This document shows positions 21,677-29,955 of a DNA stretch of 38,923 nt, piece after piece. The position numbers and the translations under genes were made by a program. How positions within the stretch are numbered: position 1 is the first letter of the stretch; the number at the start of each line of letters is the position of its first letter. Under the pieces are notes generated by a model that did not search any database, was not told the DNA's origin, and saw only the letters and a list, made by a program, of their open reading frames with translations. The DNA is from a virus: the IMG/VR virus record IMGVR_UViG_3300025298_000117, positions 1 to 38,923 of that record; one strand, written 5' to 3'.

Positions 21677-23278
21677 TTAATATCCGAGCGCAAACCAGTA
21701 GGCACCGATCGTTCCCGAAGCGGTCGCCGCGATGGCTATTCGGCCCTGACTGTTGCTGATGGCGCCTGCGCCGATGCCGATCCGGTTCTCGGTCAGGGAG
21801 GTGTCAGTTCCCATGCCGCCCCACATGGCAAACACGCCGTTGGGGAAGGTTGTCGGAAATGTGACAGTGTTGTTGGCGCGATTGGTGAATGCGGCGTTCC
21901 AGCCCCATTGCAATATGAAGCCGTTGGACAAGCGTATCCATCCGCCAGGTCCAGACAGCGCCAAGGTGAAATCCGTGTATTTCGCGAGCTGGGAGGCATG
22001 GAAGCCATCGACCATGTCCGCATCAAGTCCGCTTCCGGAACCGTCGCTGAGGGCCGACCAGATGCGCTGGCCCATCTGGGTTAGTTCAACGGTGTTGATC
22101 TCCACGTTTTCCAGCGTGGCGGCGCCTTGGCAGGCGAACTGCAGCTTTTTGAAACCGGCAATGTTGGGGCGGATCACGTAGCCCCAACCATCAGTGGTGC
22201 GGGAGATATAGACGTCCCCCGTCTTCACTTCCAAGTTCGCAGCAGCGAGCAGACCATCCACCGCCGCGTTCCCACGTGACCACAGGGTGGCGGCACCGAT
22301 CCCGCCCGCAAAGATTTCGCTGGCTAGGTCCTTGCGGGCGTAATTGCTGCCATCAACACCGTCGAGCAGGTCCGCATCCAAACCCGAGCCGGACCCGTCC
22401 ACCGTCAATAGCTTCGCCAGCAGGGCGGCAGCGGTCAGCAGTCCATCCACATACTGCTTGGTAGCCGCGCCGAGGGCGGCGGTCGGGTTGGCGGCAAGCG
22501 TGAGCGGCCCGGCCATCGTGCCACCCGCCTTGTCGAGCGGGGTGAAGCCCAGGCGGGCGATGATATCGGTGTAGAAGCTCGGCAGTTGTCCGGCGAGCAG
22601 CCCGGCATCTAGCCCCGAGCCTGCACCGTCATTGTTCGGCCCCCAAGGGATGTAGCCGAGGCGGGCTATAATATCGGCGTACCAGGAGCCGTGCTGGCCA
22701 TCGAGAAGGTCTGCGTCGAGCGCCGAGCCCGCGCCGTCCTGCGCGAGCAGCCAACCGAGAATGGCCGCCTGCGCGGAAGCGGGGGTGAGCGCGCGCAAGG
22801 CGTCTAGGCCCGCCTTGGCCTCTGCAAGGGTGGCCAGCTCAACGACGCCCTGCCGCTCCGTGGTCGCTGGCGGGTTCGTGAAGTTCGTGGCACCGAACGT
22901 GATCTGCGCGGCGTTGATGTCCGCGAAGACTGCGTCGATCGACAGGGCCGCGATGGAAGAGGCCGTCTTTTCCAGAATCGGCGCGGGCTGGCCGTAGAGC
23001 GCGAAGAGGGTGCCGTCCGCAAGATAGAGCGCGAACGATCGCAGCTCGTAGGCGTCGGCGCTGGCATCGGTCGCGTTGACGTGGATGATGTCATCCGCAA
23101 CCACCTCGCCCGGCACACCGGCGATACGCTTGAACTCGCTCGCCAGCGCCGTCATCGCCGGGGTCGGTACGATCGCGCTGTTGGAGAAACCGACGTGCGT
23201 GATGATGACGGCGGCGGTGCCGGTGTTGGCGGCGTTGATGAGAGCGGCTCGGCCCGCATTGGTGACGACGATATCCAT
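21677..23278 (-). CDS. H: Tail fibre protein H
   Basis: 533 aa. The first 130 residues match the P2 gpH-like baseplate-attachment domain (VVTNAGRAALINAANTGTAA onwards, then GTLFALYG). Four copies of DGxGSxLDAxLLDGxxxSxY-like units follow at about 181-200, 217-236, 294-313 and 412-431. The C-terminal GGWIRLSNGFILQWGW and TFPTTFPNGVF resemble the gp53-like receptor-binding tip. It determines host range together with the chaperone next to it. Confidence 0.9.
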   Translation of the reverse strand: MDIVVTNAGRAALINAANTGTAAVIITHVGFSNSAIVPTPAMTALASEFKRIAGVPGEVVADDIIHVNATDASADAYELRSFALYLADGTLFALYGQPAPILEKTASSIAALSIDAVFADINAAQITFGATNFTNPPATTERQGVVELATLAEAKAGLDALRALTPASAQAAILGWLLAQDGAGSALDADLLDGQHGSWYADIIARLGYIPWGPNNDGAGSGLDAGLLAGQLPSFYTDIIARLGFTPLDKAGGTMAGPLTLAANPTAALGAATKQYVDGLLTAAALLAKLLTVDGSGSGLDADLLDGVDGSNYARKDLASEIFAGGIGAATLWSRGNAAVDGLLAAANLEVKTGDVYISRTTDGWGYVIRPNIAGFKKLQFACQGAATLENVEINTVELTQMGQRIWSALSDGSGSGLDADMVDGFHASQLAKYTDFTLALSGPGGWIRLSNGFILQWGWNAAFTNRANNTVTFPTTFPNGVFAMWGGMGTDTSLTENRIGIGAGAISNSQGRIAIAATASGTIGAYWFALGY

Positions 23279-23293
23279 GGGCGGTCCTGCTGA

Positions 23294-23839
23294 TCAGATG
23301 GCGGGGGCGAAGATGCGGGCGGCGACACAGGCGCGGCCCGCCGCGCGCAGACCGATGCGGGCGCGGGCGGACTGGGCAACGGTGAAATCGAAGTGGCTGC
23401 GTACCGGCTTGGTGCGGAAGACTTCCGCAACGACCGCGTCGATGAACTCAGCGGTCGGCGCACCGGCGCTCTGGCCTCCGAGGGTCACGGTTAGGTCGAA
23501 GGTGTGGGGTTCGCGCGGCGGATCGAACTGGAACCACTCGCGCACGATCACGTCGCCGCCGAAGCTGGCCACCACGTCGATGACAGATTGCGCGGTGCCC
23601 TTGATGCGCTGGATCGCAATCGCGGAGGCCACGCGGGCGCGGCGGACGTTGAGGGGCCAGTCTGCCGACCACTGATCGACCGAAAGTGCCCAGGCGAGCC
23701 ATGGCAGCAGGTTCTCAGGGCAATTCTCCGCCGACCACAGATCGCGCAAAGGCGTGGTGATGTCGTTGATTCGCCTATCGAGCAGCAGCTCCAGCGCCCG
23801 TTCCAACTCGGTTGCGTTCGGTGGGAGAAGGCTGTTCAC
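23294..23839 (-). CDS. I: Tail protein I
   Basis: 181 aa, P2 gpI family baseplate protein. Begins with a GTG overlapping the J stop as GTGA. NSLLPPNATELERALELLLD then LPWLAWALSVDQWSADWPLN is diagnostic of the family. Residues 50-120 are the conserved core; the C-terminus is basic and Ala-rich. Confidence 0.92.
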   Translation of the reverse strand: MNSLLPPNATELERALELLLDRRINDITTPLRDLWSAENCPENLLPWLAWALSVDQWSADWPLNVRRARVASAIAIQRIKGTAQSVIDVVASFGGDVIVREWFQFDPPREPHTFDLTVTLGGQSAGAPTAEFIDAVVAEVFRTKPVRSHFDFTVAQSARARIGLRAAGRACVAARIFAPAI

Positions 23840-24738
23840 TCGCCCACTCCCGCGTCGATCAGCTCGATGCCGGTGCAATACTGCGCTTCCTGCCGGGTGA
23901 GGACGATGTCCGCCGCTGGAGACGAGAGCGCGATGTTGTGGACGCCTTCGGGGAACAGCGCCGCAATGATCCCGGCGCGAGTGATGTCGCGGCCCAGACG
24001 GCGCGTGTTTGCCAGATAGCTTTCAAGCTGGGTGCGCGCGGTCTCCAGCACGACCGAGCGGTCGGGACCGGAAAGGAAAGTGAGCGTGGCGCTGATGGCG
24101 AACGGCACGATCGTGGCGCGCTGCACGGTGACGTGGTCGGTAAGTGGTCGAACGCTCTTGCTGGAAAGGCGCGCATCGACGTCGGCCAGAACCTGATCGG
24201 ACACGGCCCCGTTGCCGGTGCGGGACAGAACGGTCACCACGACCTCACCGGGGCTGGGGCTGACGGCCGACGCATCGAGCACGTCGGAGTTCGCCGACAG
24301 GGAGTGGAAAATGTAGGCGCCCTCGGGGCCAGCGACGGAAAATCCTTCCGGTGCCAGGACCATGCGGCGGCGAAGGCTGTCGTCGCTCTCGTAAGTGGCA
24401 GGAATGTCCAGCGCCGGATTGCCAGGATCGAGAATGAAGCGTTCGACGCCAACGATCGCGGCGATATTGTCCAGGTCAGTACCGGTGGCAAATGCGGGCA
24501 TGACGGCGCGGGCCGCTTCGTTCACCCGCTGGCGCATCAGGAGTTCGCGATAGGAAAATAGCTGGATGATCGCGACGACCGGGTCGCTTTCCACCGTTGC
24601 GTCGAAGCTCGGGAAGTACGTCTGGAACTCTGCGATCGACTGGGCAAAAATCTCCTCGAAGCTAAGACCCTCAATGAGCGAGGGCGCAAGCAAGCGGGAG
24701 AGATCAACCCCGGTGAAACTGTCGGATGCAACGGCCAT
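23836..24738 (-). CDS. J: Baseplate assembly protein J
   Basis: 300 aa, P2 gpJ family wedge protein. FDATVESDPVVAIIQLFSYR then ELLMRQRVNEAARAVMPAFA and TGTDLDNIAAIVGVERF are the classic N-terminal signature. It is the first gene of a late operon (J I H ... V); its ATG has no ribosome site and lies 57 bp from the centre of an activator dyad. Confidence 0.94.
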   Translation of the reverse strand: MAVASDSFTGVDLSRLLAPSLIEGLSFEEIFAQSIAEFQTYFPSFDATVESDPVVAIIQLFSYRELLMRQRVNEAARAVMPAFATGTDLDNIAAIVGVERFILDPGNPALDIPATYESDDSLRRRMVLAPEGFSVAGPEGAYIFHSLSANSDVLDASAVSPSPGEVVVTVLSRTGNGAVSDQVLADVDARLSSKSVRPLTDHVTVQRATIVPFAISATLTFLSGPDRSVVLETARTQLESYLANTRRLGRDITRAGIIAALFPEGVHNIALSSPAADIVLTRQEAQYCTGIELIDAGVGE

Positions 24739-24785
24739 GCATCACGGCATGCCGCAGCTTCGTGCGCGCGCGGAGATGGCGGCGG

Positions 24786-24804
24786 GGTAGAGGCGCGCGC
24801 TACC
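24786..24804. promoter_or_regulatory. Late-activator dyad, J operon
   Basis: GGTAGAGGCGCGCGCTACC, extended by CG/CG to 8-bp perfect arms (24783-24807). Centre at 24795, 57 bp from the J ATG. It sits just after the S stop at 24808, so it may also act as a hairpin at the end of the previous operon, but no U-run follows. Confidence 0.65.
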
Positions 24805-24807
24805 CCG

Positions 24808-25287
24808 TCAATCGTCGGGATTGAGCAGGGATGCAGCGATTTCGAGGGCGAGATGCTCGTCTTCCGGCCCGAAGCCGAGAAGCCGGCGCTGCGGATAGCG
24901 GGCGCGGATCTGCCGCCCGCTGCGCAGGTAGCCCACCGTCGCCATCTCACCGAACTGGCTGACCGAGGCCACCCGGTCGACGCTGCCGGTTGCGGGCCGG
25001 ATCTCCACGCCGGAGGCATCGGCGTCGATGCGCCAGTTGCGCAGGCGGCGCAGGCCCTTGAACATCTTGCCGGACTGGCGGCGGCGCAGCCTGCCCCGCC
25101 GATCGAGGCGCGGCTTGCGTGGTTCCATGGCCCGACCGTCGGGCTCGACGTTGTCGGCAATGCGCTTGAGGTTCGACCGGCGGAGCGCCTGCCCCAGCTT
25201 CACGGCGGCGCGGCGGCGCTCGGTCGGCCCGACTGCGGCGAGGATGCGGCCGAACCATTCGTTGAACTGGGTCAGATCGTGGGCCAC
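24808..25287 (-). CDS. S: Tail completion / virion morphogenesis protein S
   Basis: 159 aa, P2 gpS family. A basic middle (RKPRLDRRGRLRRRQSGKMF) followed by VSQFGEMATVGYLRSGRQIR then ARYPQRRLLGF is typical. Follows R after 4 bp and ends the O-to-S late operon. Confidence 0.88.
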   Translation of the reverse strand: MAHDLTQFNEWFGRILAAVGPTERRRAAVKLGQALRRSNLKRIADNVEPDGRAMEPRKPRLDRRGRLRRRQSGKMFKGLRRLRNWRIDADASGVEIRPATGSVDRVASVSQFGEMATVGYLRSGRQIRARYPQRRLLGFGPEDEHLALEIAASLLNPDD

Positions 25288-25291
25288 GACA

Positions 25292-25798
25292 TCAATCGTC
25301 CCACGGCGGCAAGTCTTCCGTCACATCGAAGCCCTTGAGCGGAGGGGCGGCCTCCGGCGCGATGATGCTGAGGATATCGGGGTCCGGCGGATCGCGCTCG
25401 GGCATGTACTGCAGATCGTAGCCGCCCTTGGCGCCGCGCACCGCGCCGACCGCCTGGTCGAGCTGGATCTGCAACAGGATGTCGGCGGTCGCATTGTCGA
25501 GGATGTCCGCGTCGAAGGAGATGCCCTCTTTGCCCGGCACCATCAGATCGGGCTGATTGACGCGCATCCACTCGAAAACGGCCAGGAACAGGACGTGCAT
25601 GTCGCTGGCCATCTCCACGACCAGGACGTTGAGCTGGAACGCGGACGTGATCGCGCGGTCGTCTGTCTGGGTGGACGAGGCCGAACCGCGTTCGATCCAC
25701 ATGCGGACGCGGTCGGGATCCCGTTTCAGTTCGGGCAGCGCGGCAAGGATCGCGGCCTTGAGGGTGTTGATCTTGCTGGTGATGGGGCGGTGGCTCAC
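25292..25798 (-). CDS. R: Tail completion protein R
   Basis: 168 aa, P2 gpR-like. Order (after X, before S) and features such as RVRMWIERGSASSTQTDDRA and LFLAVFEWMRVNQPDLM support it; the C-terminal DILLQIQLDQAVGA fits the family. Its start follows X by 4 bp. It helps finish the tail so that it can join the head. Confidence 0.85.
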   Translation of the reverse strand: MSHRPITSKINTLKAAILAALPELKRDPDRVRMWIERGSASSTQTDDRAITSAFQLNVLVVEMASDMHVLFLAVFEWMRVNQPDLMVPGKEGISFDADILDNATADILLQIQLDQAVGAVRGAKGGYDLQYMPERDPPDPDILSIIAPEAAPPLKGFDVTEDLPPWDD

Positions 25799-25802
25799 CG
25801 GG

Positions 25803-26015
25803 TCAGTCCCATAGCTTTTCGGTTTCGAGGATGGGCGGGCTGGCCTTCGTCAGCTCGGGCAGCGTGATGACAGTACCGGCGGGGATCGTCGGGCCGAGAT
25901 CGGCGAGGCCGGGGTTGAGTTCCAGGACCTGCTCGGTGACCGATTGCGTGCGGCCCAGCTCGCGCCAGCAGATGGCATCCACGGTGTCTCCGGCGAGGGC
26001 GGTCGCGGACGCCAT
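25803..26015 (-). CDS. X: Tail protein X (LysM-like)
   Basis: 70 aa, P2 gpX family with a LysM-like fold: AGDTVDAICWRELGRTQSVT then EQVLELNPGLADLGPTIPAG and TVITLPEL. Thought to act in tail-tip or peptidoglycan contact. Lies 2 bp after the small gene upstream. Confidence 0.92.
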   Translation of the reverse strand: MASATALAGDTVDAICWRELGRTQSVTEQVLELNPGLADLGPTIPAGTVITLPELTKASPPILETEKLWD

Positions 26016-26017
26016 CT

Positions 26018-26254
26018 TCAGGCGCCTTTCTGTGGCGGTGGAGGGCCACGCTCGGCCGCCCGCAGCGCCTCCAGCAACCTGCTTTCGATCTTGTCCGCGC
26101 TGCCTAGCCAGTTCTCATGCTCGAACCGTTTGCCGCACCGCAGGGCAACGACGAAGAACCGCTTTCCGCGAATTTCCTCACGGCCAAACCACGAGACCTC
26201 ATCGAGCCGAAAGCAGGCAGAGTTGAAGTCGAAGAAGGATCTGGGACAGCTCAT
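26018..26254 (-). CDS. Hypothetical late protein, 78 aa
   Basis: 78 aa: MSCPRSFFDFNSACFRLDEV then SWFGREEIRGKRFFVVALRC, a small domain rich in Phe and Cys. Its ATG overlaps the L stop by 1 bp. Not found in this place in P2. Function unknown. Confidence 0.7.
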   Translation of the reverse strand: MSCPRSFFDFNSACFRLDEVSWFGREEIRGKRFFVVALRCGKRFEHENWLGSADKIESRLLEALRAAERGPPPPQKGA

Positions 26255-26748
26255 CAGATCAGCTCCACCCGGTTGCGGGCCACGGGCTTGTCAGCGCCAA
26301 TACTGCGAAGGTCCGCGACGGCGGCCAGCGCGATGCGCCGCGAATCATCGGCCGTCACTGTCTTCTCCGCCGCGCGATCGAGGCCGTCATCGGTCGCGGA
26401 GATATCGCGATACTGGCCCTGCAGCTCGGCGGCCGCGAAGTACATGACCACGCGCTCCCACAGCTTCACCGCAAGGTTCTGCTGGTTGATCTGCTGGTCG
26501 GTCACCTGCGCGAGTGAGGTGACACCGGCACTGGCGCGGGCGCTGCGCCAGACGGCAAGCTCGCGGAAGCCATGCAGCATGCCGCTTTCGATGGCCGCGA
26601 TCAGACGCGCAGTGGGAACGGTGCCATCGCCGAGGCGCACGACATCCCGGATGAGGACCAGCTTGACCGGCGGGAACCAGCCATCGGCAACGACCTCGGC
26701 TTCCTCGGGGTCGGCTTCGGGGCCGGGAAACGGGATAAGGCCGGTCAT
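26254..26748 (-). CDS. L: Head completion protein L
   Basis: 164 aa, P2 gpL family. VLIRDVVRLGDGTVPTARLI then AAIESGMLHGFRELAVWR and KLWERVVMYFAAAELQGQYR are typical; the protein plugs the filled head for tail joining. Preceded by a 106-bp spacer holding a long hairpin. Confidence 0.92.
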   Translation of the reverse strand: MTGLIPFPGPEADPEEAEVVADGWFPPVKLVLIRDVVRLGDGTVPTARLIAAIESGMLHGFRELAVWRSARASAGVTSLAQVTDQQINQQNLAVKLWERVVMYFAAAELQGQYRDISATDDGLDRAAEKTVTADDSRRIALAAVADLRSIGADKPVARNRVELI

Positions 26749-26769
26749 GCTGGGTCCTTCGAGACTATG

Positions 26770-26837
26770 TCGGGGGGTGGGGATGGCGTGACCGGCAAGG
26801 CCGCAAGCGGTTCCCGGTCAGTCCATCCGCCCCCCGA
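26770..26837. other. Long interrupted hairpin between M and L
   Basis: Nested arms: TCGGGGGG/CCCCCCGA (26770-26777 and 26830-26837), GGATGG/CCATCC (26781-26786 and 26823-26828), TGACCGG/CCGGTCA (26789-26795 and 26814-26820) and an inner CCGC/GCGG. Together they make about 25 base pairs with small bulges. There is no U-run. Likely an RNA structure affecting M-L message stability or attenuation. Confidence 0.6.
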
Positions 26838-26854
26838 GCGCCGTGGGGCGTTCC

Positions 26855-27619
26855 TTACTGCTGCGCGTCGGCGGCGGCCGTCAGCGCGGCGAGCTGGCGT
26901 TCCAGCTCCTGAATGTCCTTTTTCACGCCGACGTTGCCGTCGAGTTCGAGGGCGCGTTTCATCTGGGCCAAGGCGGCATCGACGAACGCGGCCTTGCCAC
27001 CGGCGGGGGCGTTGTCTGCCGCCGGATCGAAGTCCTTGGCGCGCTGGCGGTAGCCGCGGCCGATTGCCTTGTGCAGCTTCGCTTTGGCCTGATCGGGCAT
27101 GTCGGCGCCTTCGACCAGTGCCAGGATCTGCACGAGCTGTTCCAGCGTCACGAGTTCCTTTTGGGTGAGCGAGATCGTGGCGATCTCCTCGGCAAGGAAG
27201 CAAGCCGGGGTGCGGTTGTAGCGCGAGGGCAGGACGAGGTTGAACTTGAGGACATGCGCGCCGAGGCGGATCGCATAGTCGAAATCGCGATAGTCGATCG
27301 CCCAGACCATGTTCGTGGTCAGAATCTCGTCCTGGACGGCCTGGCCCTTTTCGCCAGCCATCAGCACGCCTTCGATCCAGTGCGTGAATTCCTTGGCGAA
27401 TTCGGCCTTCATCGGGTTGCGCGCCTCGATCGAGGCGACATCGGCAAGGGTGCGCAGGTTGTCGTCCAGCAGGACGCGCAGCGCGGCGTATTCCTGCCCG
27501 GCCGGGGTGGTGGCCTGAAGTTCGGGTGCGGCGGTTACGACGCGGTGGCTGACGTGATTGGGACCCGCGCTCTTGAGGCCGTGAACCATCTGCTTGTGAC
27601 GTCGGAAGGGGCTGACCAT
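26855..27619 (-). CDS. M: Terminase small subunit / endonuclease M
   Basis: 254 aa, P2 gpM family. Begins MVSPFRRHKQMVHGLKSAGP; LRVLLDDNLRTLADVASIEA then RNPMKAEFAKEFTHWIEGVL and TTNMVWAIDYRDFDYAIRLG are strongly conserved. It cuts cos together with P. The C-terminal 60 residues are helical and Ala-rich. Confidence 0.93.
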   Translation of the reverse strand: MVSPFRRHKQMVHGLKSAGPNHVSHRVVTAAPELQATTPAGQEYAALRVLLDDNLRTLADVASIEARNPMKAEFAKEFTHWIEGVLMAGEKGQAVQDEILTTNMVWAIDYRDFDYAIRLGAHVLKFNLVLPSRYNRTPACFLAEEIATISLTQKELVTLEQLVQILALVEGADMPDQAKAKLHKAIGRGYRQRAKDFDPAADNAPAGGKAAFVDAALAQMKRALELDGNVGVKKDIQELERQLAALTAAADAQQ

Positions 27620-27666
27620 GCGGGGCTCTCCTGTGATGGGTAGAATGGCCGCTCTATTCGGCGGCG

Positions 27667-27713
27667 GCCGACCGGCGGAGGGACGAGAGGTGCGCGCCTC
27701 CCGGCTCCCCGGC
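27667..27713. other. Foldback between major capsid gene and M
   Basis: GCCG..CCGG.GGAGG (27667-27681) can pair with CCTCCCGG...CGGC (27697-27714) around a GC-rich loop. It lies in the 159-bp spacer after the major capsid gene. No U-run is seen; possible attenuator or mRNA stabiliser. Confidence 0.35.
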
Positions 27714-27778
27714 CTATGCTCTGGGCTCCAGCGGTGCCGACCCGAATGTCAGCCACCCGCCATCGCTGCCCCTCGGTA

Positions 27779-28891
27779 TTACGGGCGGGCGCCGAAGGTG
27801 ATGTTTTCGGCCATGACCGCGAAGTCGGTGTTCTCGATCACGTAGCCTTCATTGACCGAGTTGTAGTCGACCAGGCTCGCCTTGTTCTCCGGCTCGTCCT
27901 TGATGTAGCGGCGGCGCGATTCCTCCTGGAAGTAGATCGACAGGTTCGAGCTGTCGGTGGCGTCGCGCTGGCCCAGCGGCGTGATCAGCATCGTGCCCTC
28001 GGGGAACTTCGGCACGATGGCCGCCGGGCGGCCGCCGATCTGCTTGGTCGACATGATGATGTCGCTGGTGACTGCATCGCTGGTCGAGCGGCCGCCGTCG
28101 ATGGTGTCCGACAGGGCGCGGTTGATCATCGGGAAGTACTTCTCGTCGACGAGGTCCTGGCTGACGCAGACGACGTGGTCGGTCGAGTTCTTCGCCCAGC
28201 TCGGCATGCCCGCGATCAGGTCGTAGGCCAGCGCGTCGATGTTCTTGTAATCGCCCTGGGCAAGATCAGAGTTCGGGCCGATGTAGATCGGCTTCGCCGC
28301 GCCGGTTGCGGTGCCGTTGCCCGCGATGACGCGGCCCATGACGTGATCGGGGCGTTCGAGGCGGAGCTTCTGCAGCCAACCGATGTTCACGTCTTCACCG
28401 TTGGGGTTGGCGACAGGGTCCGTGGTCGCGGCAGCGGTCAGACCGTTCCAGCCCACGGCGATGCGGCTGAGCGCGACGGAAATGGCGACGTGGCGCGAGT
28501 ATCGCTGGGCAAAGTCGGGGAACTTCGACCAGGCGTCGATGATCTGCCACGGCAGCTTGGTGTTGAACTCGGTGTCTTCGAGCAGGTACTTCCGGTCATC
28601 CATCTTGCCGACGTAGCGGGCCTTGCGCGGCAGATCGGCGTCGGCGGTGCGCGAGGCGATCATGTCCTCAGTACCCAGGCCGATGATCTGGCCGATCATG
28701 TCCCGAACGCCGATCACGTTGATGCGCTGCAGGAAGCCGACCTGCTCGCGCTGGAGATCTTCGAGACGCTGCTCGCTGGTGGGATCGAGCGCGAACTGCC
28801 GGCTGACGCCATCGGCGTTGTTCGCCTGGGCAATGGCATTGAACAGGCCGTCGAGCGCCCGGCGCCCGCGATCGGAAAGGTTGTAACCCAT
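27779..28891 (-). CDS. N: Major capsid protein N
   Basis: 370 aa, P2 gpN family. MGYNLSDRGRRALDGLFNAI sets the start at 28891. FLQRINVIGVRDMIGQIIGL, QRYSRHVAISVALSRIAVG and IGWNGL-like segments (GWNGLTAAATTDP) are family hallmarks. Cleaved by the O protease during head maturation in P2. Followed by a 159-bp spacer with a foldback, which may set its higher expression relative to M. Confidence 0.95.
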   Translation of the reverse strand: MGYNLSDRGRRALDGLFNAIAQANNADGVSRQFALDPTSEQRLEDLQREQVGFLQRINVIGVRDMIGQIIGLGTEDMIASRTADADLPRKARYVGKMDDRKYLLEDTEFNTKLPWQIIDAWSKFPDFAQRYSRHVAISVALSRIAVGWNGLTAAATTDPVANPNGEDVNIGWLQKLRLERPDHVMGRVIAGNGTATGAAKPIYIGPNSDLAQGDYKNIDALAYDLIAGMPSWAKNSTDHVVCVSQDLVDEKYFPMINRALSDTIDGGRSTSDAVTSDIIMSTKQIGGRPAAIVPKFPEGTMLITPLGQRDATDSSNLSIYFQEESRRRYIKDEPENKASLVDYNSVNEGYVIENTDFAVMAENITFGARP

Positions 28892-28944
28892 GGTGTGTGT
28901 CCTGTGTGGAAAAGAGCGGGGCGGGCGGTGAAAGGTGGGCGGGT

Positions 28945-29790
28945 TTAAAAGATGCCTGCGTAATTTCCGGCGTTCCCCTTGCCCTGCGGGCGGGAGCGGA
29001 AGTTGCGTTCGGGCGTGTGCTCCTGCTCCTTTTCCAGATTGGCGAACTTGACGCCGAGGGCGTCGATCTCGGTGCGAAACTCGCCCTGAAGATCGCGGAG
29101 GCCATCGGTCAGGGATTTGCCGAATTCCTCGAACAGCGGCTTGAGCTGGTTGAAGTCGAGGCCGGTGGCGGCAGGCGGCGTTTCCGCCGGGGGCGTGGTC
29201 ACGACCGGCTTTTCCTCGGACTTGAGGCCGAATTTGTTGGCGAACACGTCGAGCATGGTGCTGAATTTGGAGGCGAGATTGTCGTCGGCGCCGGTGGGCT
29301 TCTCGTCGTCGAACTCGACGGCGGCGGCAGTGTCGCGGGAATAGACATCCGTGCCCGGCAGGCGGCGATTGAACTGCAGGCGGTCGGTGGCGATAGACGC
29401 GGGACTGTCGGTCAGCGCGCAGCCCATCAGGTACGCGAAGCCCTTCCCCGCGAAGTTGGGCTCGATCTCGATCGACGGATAGACCTTCTGGCCAGCATCG
29501 TTGAGGGCCTTTGCGTCCTCGTTGATGTCGAACACGCCGTAGAGGCCGGTGCGCTTTTCCTTCTTGCCGTTGAAATCGACCTCCACTTCGGCAGTCGAGA
29601 GTTCCAGCACATCGCCGAATGCGCGGAACGGTGCCTGCCCGGTCGCGCCGCGAATGTGCTCGATGTTGAGGCGGGCGCCGTACGTTTTCGGATCGTAGCT
29701 CTTGGCCATTTCCTCGAGCCACTTGGGATCGATGTTGCGGCCATCCACGGTCGGGCCGGAGGTGGCGAGGAGGAAGGACTTGGTCTTCAT
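28945..29790 (-). CDS. O: Capsid scaffold-protease O
   Basis: 281 aa, P2 gpO family. The serine protease set is visible: Asp16 (TVDGRNI), His45 (NIEHIRGATG) and Ser106 (VYPSIEIE), spaced as in P2. The C-terminal 100 residues are the helical scaffold part. Start 29790 has a GCGGAG site. First gene of the O-to-S late operon; a dyad lies 110 bp upstream, between O and P. Confidence 0.94.
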   Translation of the reverse strand: MKTKSFLLATSGPTVDGRNIDPKWLEEMAKSYDPKTYGARLNIEHIRGATGQAPFRAFGDVLELSTAEVEVDFNGKKEKRTGLYGVFDINEDAKALNDAGQKVYPSIEIEPNFAGKGFAYLMGCALTDSPASIATDRLQFNRRLPGTDVYSRDTAAAVEFDDEKPTGADDNLASKFSTMLDVFANKFGLKSEEKPVVTTPPAETPPAATGLDFNQLKPLFEEFGKSLTDGLRDLQGEFRTEIDALGVKFANLEKEQEHTPERNFRSRPQGKGNAGNYAGIF

Positions 29791-29890
29791 GTTCGGGCTC
29801 CGCTTGCAGTCCAGAGAGGGCGGTTGCGGCGCCCGGCGTTCGATGAGGACTTGAAGCCCGACGGCAGGCCATCCCGCAACGCGCGGGCGC

Positions 29891-29909
29891 GGTAACGCTG
29901 GCGTTTACC
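29891..29909. promoter_or_regulatory. Late-activator dyad between P and O
   Basis: GGTAACGCTGGCGTTTACC, centre 29900. Compared with the W site read in reverse (GGTAACGCTCTCGATTACC), 15 of 19 bases agree. It lies between divergent P and O: 56 bp from a P ATG (29956) and 110 bp from the O ATG. Confidence 0.7.
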
Positions 29910-29955
29910 CGCGCAGGCCCGCGCCAGAGGGGGCATGGCGGTGCATGGCATGCTC

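Noticed and set aside
26763-26774. A 12-base match (GACTATGTCGGG) to the attachment core
   Set aside because: Only part of the 22-bp core matches, it lies within the late region between L and M, and no boundary is near. Treated as chance.
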